Positions 58,207 through 64,000 of a stretch of 64,000 bases of DNA are shown here, in pieces. This DNA is from Streptomyces sp. NBC_01217 (GTDB lineage Bacteria; Actinomycetota; Actinomycetes; Streptomycetales; Streptomycetaceae). The position numbers and the translations under genes were made by a program. The stretch is from the NCBI RefSeq assembly GCF_035994185.1, contig NZ_CP108538.1, positions 1,674,001 through 1,738,000 on the forward strand, read 5' to 3'. The stretch's first letter is position 1. Each line of letters opens with the position of its first letter. The notes below the pieces were generated by a model. The model was not told the origin of the DNA and did no database searches. It saw nothing but the letters and a program-made list of their open reading frames with translations.

Positions 58207-58641
58207 TCAGCCGAGTTGGAGCGACATCCACTTGTGCGGGTCCTTCAGCGGCTCGAAGCCCACCTTCTCGTAGACCCCGTGGGCGTCGTCGGTGGCGAGA
58301 AGGAACCTGCGGATGCCGGTGGGAGCCAGGTGGTCGCGCGCGGCGGCGGCCATCCGTGTGGCGATGCCGTGACCGCGGGCCGAGCGGTCGACGTACACAT
58401 CGCAGAGCCAGGCGAAGGTGGCGTGGTCGGTCACCACCCGCGCGCAGCCCACCTGCTCGCCCGAGATGACGTCGTAGGCACCGAAGTTGAGCGATCCGGC
58501 GATGGCCCGGTCCTGGTGCTCACGGGTGCGCCCGAGGGCCCAGTAGGCATCCGTCGACAGCCAGTGGTGGATGCGGGCCGCGTCCAGGCGGGCGGGGTCG
58601 GACGATATCTCGTAACGCCGCTGGGGCATGTCGTCGTTCAT
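58207..58641 (-). CDS. GNAT family acetyltransferase
   Basis: 144 residues. Acetyl-CoA loop DVYVDRSARGHGIATRMAAAAR, then GVYEKVGFEPL. The start ATG 58641 overlaps the MocR stop (ATGA), so it is cotranslated with the regulator and may serve the same response. Confidence 0.86.
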   Translation of the reverse strand: MNDDMPQRRYEISSDPARLDAARIHHWLSTDAYWALGRTREHQDRAIAGSLNFGAYDVISGEQVGCARVVTDHATFAWLCDVYVDRSARGHGIATRMAAAARDHLAPTGIRRFLLATDDAHGVYEKVGFEPLKDPHKWMSLQLG

Positions 58642-60110
58642 GGCCGGAGGTTACTCTCCACGCCGCCGGTCAGGACTTCGTCGCAGGCGGTGCGCAGGCG
58701 GCGGACCCCTTCGGCGATCTCAGCCGCCCCGGCGACCGCGGCGAAGCTCAGCCGGACCTGGGGGGAGGGGGGTTCGGCGCAGAAGTACGGGCGGCCGGGT
58801 GCGATGGCCACGCCCGCGCGCAGGGCCGCCGAGACCACCGCGGACTCGTCCGTGCCGCCTTCCGTGTCGGGCAGGCGCAGCCACAGGCTGCCGCCGCCCG
58901 CGGGGATGTGCGCAAGTGTGAGGGCGGGCAGCTCCTGGCGCAGGGCTGTCGTCATGGCGGTGCGCCGGTTCCTCAGTTCCGTCGACACGGATCGCAGATG
59001 GTGGCCCCAGGCCGGGGAGCCGACCAGTTCGAGCGCGGCCTCCTGGAGCGGCCGGGGGACGAAGAAGCTGTCGACGATCTGGATGGCCCGCAGCCGTCCC
59101 AGCACCGGACCGCGGGCGGCGAGCGCGCCCACCCGCAGGCTGGGTGAGGTGATCTTGGTGAGGGAGCAGACATGAACGACGACGCCGTCGGGGTCGTCGG
59201 CGGCCAGGGGTGCGGGCAACGGCCCGGCATCGTCGTGGACGAGGCGGCGGGCGAAGTCGTCCTCGATGACGAAGGCTCCCGCCGCGCGGGCGATCCGGAT
59301 GACCTCGCCGCGCCGTTCGGGGGCGAGGACCGCGCCCGTCGGGTTCTGGAAGAGCGGCTGGCAGACGAAGACCCGGGCGCCGGTGGCCCGGAATGCGGCG
59401 GCGAGCAGTTCCGGCCGTACGCCGTCGGAGTCGACGGGTACCGGCACGGGCCGCAGTCCGGTGGCGCGGGCGGCGGCCAGCATGCCGGGGTAGGTGGGCG
59501 ATTCGACCAGGACCGGGGCGCCGGGCGGGGCGAGGGCGCGCAGTGCGGTGGCCAGGGCACTCTGGCCGCCCGCGGTGATCAGTACGTCGGCGGCGGTGAG
59601 CGCGAGCCCGATCTCCCGGGCGAACCAGGCCCGCAGTTCGGTGAGACCGTCGGTGGGCGGGCGGTCCCAGGCACCGGGGCGGCGGCCGGCCCTGGCGAGG
59701 GCGGCGGCGAGCGCCCGCTCGGGCTGGAGCGAGGAGTGGAGGTAACCGCCGTTGAGCTCGATGACGCCGGGCGGCGGTGCGGCGAGTGTGACCAGGACAC
59801 CGGAGGCGTCGACGGTGCGGGGCACCGCTTCGGGGCCGCCGTCGCCGCTGAGGGAGACCTCCTGCCAGGAGGTGTCGCCGGGCGCGGGCACATCGCTGCG
59901 CGGCTGCGCCCGGAAGGCGCCGGAGCCCGGCCTGGTGACGACCAGGCCCTCGGCGGCGAGCTGGGCGATGGCCCGGGAGACGGTGACGGGGCTGACCCGG
60001 AAGCGCTCCACGAGAGCCCGGCTGGACGGCAGCTTTCCACCCGGTGAGTAGCGGTTCAACTCGCCGCGGAGGGATTCGACGAGTTCAGTAACACTGCTAC
60101 GCTCTTGCAT
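58638..60110 (-). CDS. MocR-type PLP-dependent transcriptional regulator
   Basis: 490 residues. The N-terminal GntR winged helix (LPSSRALVERFRVSPVTVSR) is fused to a fold-type I aminotransferase domain with the PLP lysine in CSLTKITSPSLRVG and the NPTG motif QNPTGAVLAPERRG. Such regulators bind PLP or an amino compound and act on the divergent gene. The start ATG 60110 overlaps the ATG of the divergent EamA gene by two bases. TATCCT (60119-60124) is a possible -10 on this strand. Confidence 0.92.
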   Translation of the reverse strand: MQERSSVTELVESLRGELNRYSPGGKLPSSRALVERFRVSPVTVSRAIAQLAAEGLVVTRPGSGAFRAQPRSDVPAPGDTSWQEVSLSGDGGPEAVPRTVDASGVLVTLAAPPPGVIELNGGYLHSSLQPERALAAALARAGRRPGAWDRPPTDGLTELRAWFAREIGLALTAADVLITAGGQSALATALRALAPPGAPVLVESPTYPGMLAAARATGLRPVPVPVDSDGVRPELLAAAFRATGARVFVCQPLFQNPTGAVLAPERRGEVIRIARAAGAFVIEDDFARRLVHDDAGPLPAPLAADDPDGVVVHVCSLTKITSPSLRVGALAARGPVLGRLRAIQIVDSFFVPRPLQEAALELVGSPAWGHHLRSVSTELRNRRTAMTTALRQELPALTLAHIPAGGGSLWLRLPDTEGGTDESAVVSAALRAGVAIAPGRPYFCAEPPSPQVRLSFAAVAGAAEIAEGVRRLRTACDEVLTGGVESNLRP

Positions 60111-61047
60111 GAGAGTCAAGGATAGCGCTACTCACGGCAGCGCGATAGCGGTCGACAGGGCAGCAGGCGGTACGGCGAGCCGGCGTGGCGTGGTCCTCGC
60201 CGGGCTCGGTGTCCTCGCCTTCTCGCTGACGTTCCCGTCCACCGCCTGGGGGCTGGAGAGCTTCGGCCCCTGGTCACTGGTGGCGCTGCGCACCCTGCTC
60301 GCCGCCGCGATCGCGGGCGGCGCACTGCTGGCGGGGCGCGTACCGCTGCCCGACCGCCGGCACCGGGCCGGGCTCGTCGTCGTCGCCGCGGGCGTGGTGG
60401 CCGGCTTTCCGTTGCTGACGACGCTGGCGCTGCAGACGTCGACGACCTCGCACGCGGCCGTGGTGGTGGGGCTGCTGCCGCTGACCACCGCGGTGTTCTC
60501 CTCGCTGCGGACCGGGGCGAGGCCGTCCCGTGCCTTCTGGGCCGCGGCGCTCGCCGGGGCGGCGGTGGTGATCGTGTTCACCGTGCGGGAGAGCGGTGGT
60601 GTGCTGTCCGGCGGTGATCTGTATCTGTTCGGTGCGCTGCTGGTGTGTGCGGCGGGGTACACCGAGGGCGGCAGGCTCGCCGACGTCATGCCGGGCTGGC
60701 AGGTGGTCGGCTGGGCGCTGATCCTCTCCCTGCCGCTCGCGGTGGCGGGGGCGGCGATCGCGCTGCCGCTGGAGCCGGTGCGGCCGACCGTGCACGGAGT
60801 GATCGGTCTGGTCTGGGTGGCGGCCGGGTCCACCTTCCTCGGTCTGTACGTCTGGTACCGCGGGATGGCGGAGATCGGGGTGCCGAGGGCCAGCCAGCTC
60901 CAGCTCGCGCAGCCGTTGCTGACTCTGGTGTGGTCGTTCTTCCTGCTCGGCGAGGAGGTCTCGGCGGCGGCCCCGGTGGCGGCGATCGCGGTGCTCGTCT
61001 GCATCGCGGCCACCCAGCGGGCGGGGCGTGCCCGGCGCCCGGGATGA
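60109..61047 (+). CDS. EamA/DMT-family transporter
   Basis: 312 residues with ten predicted helices in two five-helix EamA repeats (GVLAFSLTFPSTAWGLESFGPW, VWVAAGSTFLGLYVWYRGM). Probably an exporter of an amino-acid-like metabolite under MocR control. TTCGAC (60075-60080), a 17-base spacer and TACGCT (60098-60103) place transcription near ATG 60109, so the message is probably leaderless. Confidence 0.9.
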   Translation: MRVKDSATHGSAIAVDRAAGGTASRRGVVLAGLGVLAFSLTFPSTAWGLESFGPWSLVALRTLLAAAIAGGALLAGRVPLPDRRHRAGLVVVAAGVVAGFPLLTTLALQTSTTSHAAVVVGLLPLTTAVFSSLRTGARPSRAFWAAALAGAAVVIVFTVRESGGVLSGGDLYLFGALLVCAAGYTEGGRLADVMPGWQVVGWALILSLPLAVAGAAIALPLEPVRPTVHGVIGLVWVAAGSTFLGLYVWYRGMAEIGVPRASQLQLAQPLLTLVWSFFLLGEEVSAAAPVAAIAVLVCIAATQRAGRARRPG

Positions 61048-61133
61048 GGACCCGCACCTTCTCACCGGGCGAAGTCGGCTTTCGGTCATAGACTTGTCGA
61101 CATGGACCGCCACCCGTGAGGAGGTCACTCCCG

Positions 61134-61346
61134 ATGGAGGCACACGCGGGCGACCGGCTGCTGACGCACGGCAGGACCGTGGGACAGCACGACCGGGTCG
61201 CAGAGATCGTCGAAGTGCTCGGGGCCGGGGGCACTCCCCCGTACCGCGTCCGCTTCGAGGACGGACACGAACACCTGATTTCGCCCGGTCCCGACAGCGT
61301 CGTACAGCACACCGTCGTCCGGAAGCAGGCACCGGAGACCCCGTAG
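61134..61346 (+). CDS. DUF1918 protein
   Basis: 70 residues. The pattern AGDRLLTHGRTVGQHDRVAEIVEVLG ... PPYRVRFEDGHEHLISPGPD is the DUF1918 domain, an SH3-like small barrel of actinobacteria with no known role. GAGGAGG lies nine bases before ATG 61134. Highly charged and cytosolic. Confidence 0.9.
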   Translation: MEAHAGDRLLTHGRTVGQHDRVAEIVEVLGAGGTPPYRVRFEDGHEHLISPGPDSVVQHTVVRKQAPETP

Positions 61347-61390
61347 CGGCCTCCGGCGGACGGCACTGCTCTTCGCTCCCCCGGGCCCTG

Positions 61391-61420
61391 GGCGGGCCGG
61401 CGGATTCCCGGCGGCCCGCC
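61391..61420. terminator. Terminator between DUF1918 and GHL10 genes
   Basis: A 9-bp GC-rich inverted repeat (61391-61399 with 61412-61420) with a 12-base loop between convergent genes. Confidence 0.65.
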
Positions 61421-61454
61421 GACAACACCCGGTGCGTCCACTCCGCTTCTTCTG

Positions 61455-62750
61455 TCAGCGGGGTGGGCGCACCCTGTTGCGGTAGTGGTCGGCCACCAGC
61501 CGGTCCATGGTTCCGATCCGGTCCGTGACCACGTCCTTGCCGGAGAAGTAGACATGGCCGCGCACCTGGTCGTAGGCGGCGGCGAAGTCGATGTGGCGGG
61601 AGAGTTCGGCAGGGTCCTGCCAGGCGGCGGGCTGGGCGGGGTCACCGGCCTTGTAGAGCGCCTCGCCCACGAACAGATCGACGCCCGTGCCCCGTACGAC
61701 CCCGTCCCACCAGGGCAGCAGCTTGGCGTAGTCGGCGGCGGCGAAGCCGATGTTCCAGTAGATCTGCGGGCAGATGTAGTCGATCCAGCCCTTCTGGACC
61801 CAGCCGCGGGTGTCCGCGTACAGATCGTCGTAGGTCTGCACACCCGCCTTCGTGTCGGAGCCGAGCGGATCCGTCGCGGCATTGCGCCACACACCGAACG
61901 GGCTGATCCCGAACTGGACGTCCCTCTTGATCTTCTTGATCCGCTCGGCGGTCTCGCGCACCAGCTTGTCGGTGTTGTCCCGCCGCCAGGCGGCCTTGTC
62001 GGGAAAGCCCGCGCCGTATTTCGCGTATGTGGCGTCGTCGTCGAAGACCTGCCCGGCCACCGGGTACGGGTAGAAGTAGTCGTCCCAGTGCACGGCGTCG
62101 ATGTCGTAGCGGCGGACAGCGTCGAGCATCGCGTCCTGGACGAAGCGGCGGACCTCGGGGATTCCTGGGTTGTAGTACAGCTTCCCGCCGTACGGCAGGA
62201 CCCAGTCCGGGTGCAGCCTGGCGGGGTGGGTGGCGACCAGCCGGGACGGGTCGGTGTGGTTGGCGACCCGGTACGGGTTGAACCACGCGTGCAGTTCCAG
62301 GCCGCGGCGGTGCGCCTCGCGGACGGCGGTGCCCAGCGGGTCCCAGCCGGGGTCCTTGCCCTGGACGCCGGTGAGGTACTGGGCCCATGGCTCGTAGGGC
62401 GAGGGCCACAGCGCGTCGGCGGTCGGCCGGACCTGGAGGATGACGACGTTCAGCCGCCGGTCGACGGCCTCGTCGAGGTACGCGATCAGCTCGGCCTTCT
62501 GCGCGGCCGCCGTCAGACCGGGCGCCGAGGGCCAGTCGATGTTGGCGACGGTGGCGACCCACATGCCGCGCAGCTCGCGCCGCGCCACCGCGTGACCGCC
62601 GCCCCTGCGCGGCAATGCGCCCGCCCGCCCGGAACCGGCCTGCCGGGACGGGGCGGCGACGGCTTCACCGGCCGTGGTGAGGGTGCCCACCACCCCGGCG
62701 ACCACCCCGGCCGCACCCACCACGAAGCCTCTTCTGGCCATTTGCCGCAT
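61455..62750 (-). CDS. Secreted GHL10/DUF187-type glycoside hydrolase-like protein
   Basis: 431 residues. A twin-arginine-like signal (MARRGFVVGAAGVVAGVVG) exports it. The catalytic-fold segment begins RELRGMWVATVANIDWPS and contains HAWFNPYRVAN, DAVHWDDYFYPYPV and YICPQIYWNIGFA, as in the GHL10 (formerly DUF187) family of TIM-barrel hydrolases. The polysaccharide target is unknown, perhaps cell wall or exopolymer. ATG 62750 or 62741. Confidence 0.9.
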   Translation of the reverse strand: MRQMARRGFVVGAAGVVAGVVGTLTTAGEAVAAPSRQAGSGRAGALPRRGGGHAVARRELRGMWVATVANIDWPSAPGLTAAAQKAELIAYLDEAVDRRLNVVILQVRPTADALWPSPYEPWAQYLTGVQGKDPGWDPLGTAVREAHRRGLELHAWFNPYRVANHTDPSRLVATHPARLHPDWVLPYGGKLYYNPGIPEVRRFVQDAMLDAVRRYDIDAVHWDDYFYPYPVAGQVFDDDATYAKYGAGFPDKAAWRRDNTDKLVRETAERIKKIKRDVQFGISPFGVWRNAATDPLGSDTKAGVQTYDDLYADTRGWVQKGWIDYICPQIYWNIGFAAADYAKLLPWWDGVVRGTGVDLFVGEALYKAGDPAQPAAWQDPAELSRHIDFAAAYDQVRGHVYFSGKDVVTDRIGTMDRLVADHYRNRVRPPR

Positions 62751-62927
62751 TTCGTTGCACCTGCCGTCTCTCTGCCCTCGTCCGTCGCCCCGGTATCAGG
62801 GCGTAACGCAGAGCATGCCCGCCCCGGCCCACGATGACCCGCATGTCGCGGAGTAACGTCGGGGGGTCGGGGCGGGCACCGGAATCAGACGGGAACCTGC
62901 GACACGGAGAACAGCGAAAGGCACGAG

Positions 62928-63800
62928 GTGACGGACTCTATGGCCGACATTGCACGCGTCGGAGTGGTGGGCTGTGGCCAGATGGGCGCGGGGATCGCGG
63001 AGGTGTGCGCCCGCAGCGGTCTTGAGGTCAGGGTCGCCGAGACCACAGGCGAGGCGCTGGAGATCGGCCGCACCCGGCTGCACAACTCCCTCTCGAAGGC
63101 CGCCGAACGCGGCAAAATCACTCCGCAGGAGCGCGACGAGACGCTGGCTCGTCTGAGCTTCACCACCGACCTCGGGGAGTTCGCCGACCGCGATCTCGTC
63201 ATCGAGGCCGTCGTGGAGAACGAGCAGGTCAAGACCGAGATCTTCCAGGTGCTCGACCAGGTGGTGACCCGGCAGGACGCGATCCTCGCCTCGAACACCT
63301 CCTCCATCCCGCTGGTGAAGCTGGCCGTGGCCACCTCTCGACCGGACCAGGTCATCGGCATCCACTTCTTCAACCCGGCGCCGGTGCAGAAGCTCGTCGA
63401 GCTCATCCCCGCGCTGACGACGTCCGACGAGACGGTGAAGCGCGCCGAGGCCCTGGTGCAGGACGTGCTCGGCAAGCACCCGATCCGCGCCCAGGACCGC
63501 TCCGGCTTCGTCGTCAACGCACTGCTGATTCCGTATCTGCTCTCCGCGATCCGGATGTTCGAGTCGGGGATCGCCAGCCGTGAGGACATCGACAACGGCA
63601 TGGAGCTCGGCTGCGCCCACCCGATGGGCCCGCTCAAGCTCTCCGACCTGATCGGCCTGGACACCGTGGCCTCGGTCGCCGACTCGATGTACGCGGAGTT
63701 CAAGGAGCCGCTGTACGCCGCTCCCCCGCTGCTCCAGCGGATGGTGGACGCGGGCAGGCTCGGCCGCAAGACGGGCTCGGGCTTCTACCCGTACTCCTGA
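62928..63800 (+). CDS. 3-hydroxybutyryl-CoA dehydrogenase
   Basis: 290 residues. The NAD Rossmann motif is GVVGCGQMGAGIAEV, the catalytic HFFNPAPV follows, and LLIPYLLSAIRMFESG and CAHPMGPLKLSDLIGLD are the C-terminal dimer and substrate motifs. Oxidises or forms 3-hydroxybutyryl-CoA in fatty-acid and precursor metabolism. GTG 62928 has AAAGG upstream; ATG 62940 has GAGGTGA and is a strong alternative. Confidence 0.94.
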   Translation: MTDSMADIARVGVVGCGQMGAGIAEVCARSGLEVRVAETTGEALEIGRTRLHNSLSKAAERGKITPQERDETLARLSFTTDLGEFADRDLVIEAVVENEQVKTEIFQVLDQVVTRQDAILASNTSSIPLVKLAVATSRPDQVIGIHFFNPAPVQKLVELIPALTTSDETVKRAEALVQDVLGKHPIRAQDRSGFVVNALLIPYLLSAIRMFESGIASREDIDNGMELGCAHPMGPLKLSDLIGLDTVASVADSMYAEFKEPLYAAPPLLQRMVDAGRLGRKTGSGFYPYS

Positions 63801-63815
63801 TCCGTCGCTCGTGCC

Positions 63816-63856
63816 CGTACGGGGCCGGCCGGGCAACCCCCGACCGGCCCCGTACG
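63816..63856. terminator. Bidirectional terminator
   Basis: A perfect 13-bp inverted repeat (63816-63828 with 63844-63856) between the dehydrogenase and the convergent Nudix gene. Confidence 0.8.
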
Positions 63857-63870
63857 CGTTCCGAGTCGCC

Positions 63871-64000
63871 TCAGCCCAGCCGTAAGTGATGGAGCATCAT
63901 CAGCCCGGCCACCATGCCCGCGGCCGGGACCTCGCCGCGGGCGATCATGTCGGGCACCAGCTTGAGCGGTATCCACTCGCGGCGCGAGGACTCGAAGTCG
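63871..64000 (-). CDS. Nudix hydrolase, C-terminal end (partial)
   Basis: The last 42 codons, read on the minus strand, give FESSRREWIPLKLVPDM, then a helix ending MVAGLMMLHHLRLG. The phrase SSRREWIPLKLVPDM is typical of the C-terminus of actinobacterial ADP-ribose pyrophosphatase-like Nudix proteins. The Nudix box itself is outside the window. Confidence 0.6.
   Translation of the reverse strand, partial: DFESSRREWIPLKLVPDMIARGEVPAAGMVAGLMMLHHLRLG

Overview
The window looks like ordinary core chromosome of a Streptomyces. Base composition is very GC-rich with near-saturated G/C third codon positions. An SsgB sporulation protein is present. GTG and TTG starts and 4-bp ATGA/GTGA overlaps are frequent, and there are no insertion sequences, phage genes, integrases or CRISPR arrays. 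From memory, the gene order (thrS ... ssgB ... cobT ... metNIQ ... argH ... argCJBDR) resembles the thrS-to-argC part of the S. coelicolor chromosome; this was not checked by search.

Layout. 1-6.4 kb: end of an unidentified gene, HIT hydrolase, potassium channel, thrS, a coupled pair consisting of an unknown protein and a DUF4365 nuclease-like protein, and a divergent DnaQ-type exonuclease. 6.4-17.1 kb: two tRNA-Val(CAC) genes, a large membrane protein, ssgB, a CGNR zinc-finger protein, a 51-residue membrane protein, a DsbA-like protein, the pabB/pabC pair for p-aminobenzoate, and a five-tRNA cluster (Gly, Cys, three Val-GAC). 17.1-22.6 kb: an oxalate/formate-type MFS carrier with a 38-residue companion, a zinc-ribbon protein, a phosphotransferase with 33-bp tandem repeats upstream, and a Ser/Thr kinase. 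22.6-29.7 kb: an rRNA/tRNA methyltransferase and three cobalamin genes (cobA, a BluB-CobT fusion, cobL). 30.6-33.6 kb: a methionine ABC transporter (metNIQ) preceded by a Cys/Met-rich leader peptide. 33.6-43.3 kb: HAD proteins, GNAT proteins, a sigma-like factor, a phosphodiesterase, a PlsC-type acyltransferase, a TetR/MFS efflux pair, an ECF41 sigma factor and an aldo/keto reductase. 43.4-52.6 kb: arginine biosynthesis, with argCJBDR as one overlapping operon and argG and argH as separate units; ArgR-type boxes overlap the argC and argG promoters. 52.6-64 kb: GH15 enzyme, cyclophilin, Clp-N protein behind two tandem palindromes, serine hydrolase, a phosphatase-like protein lacking its catalytic motif, MocR/EamA divergent pair, DUF1918 protein, GHL10-type hydrolase, 3-hydroxyacyl-CoA dehydrogenase and the end of a Nudix gene.

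The most interesting signals are the DUF4365 two-gene module, the BluB-CobT fusion with a huge disordered N-terminus, the metN leader peptide, the tandem palindromes before the Clp-N gene, the MocR/EamA pair whose start codons overlap head-to-head, and several proteins under 60 residues. Nothing in the window is clearly a new mobile or defence island.
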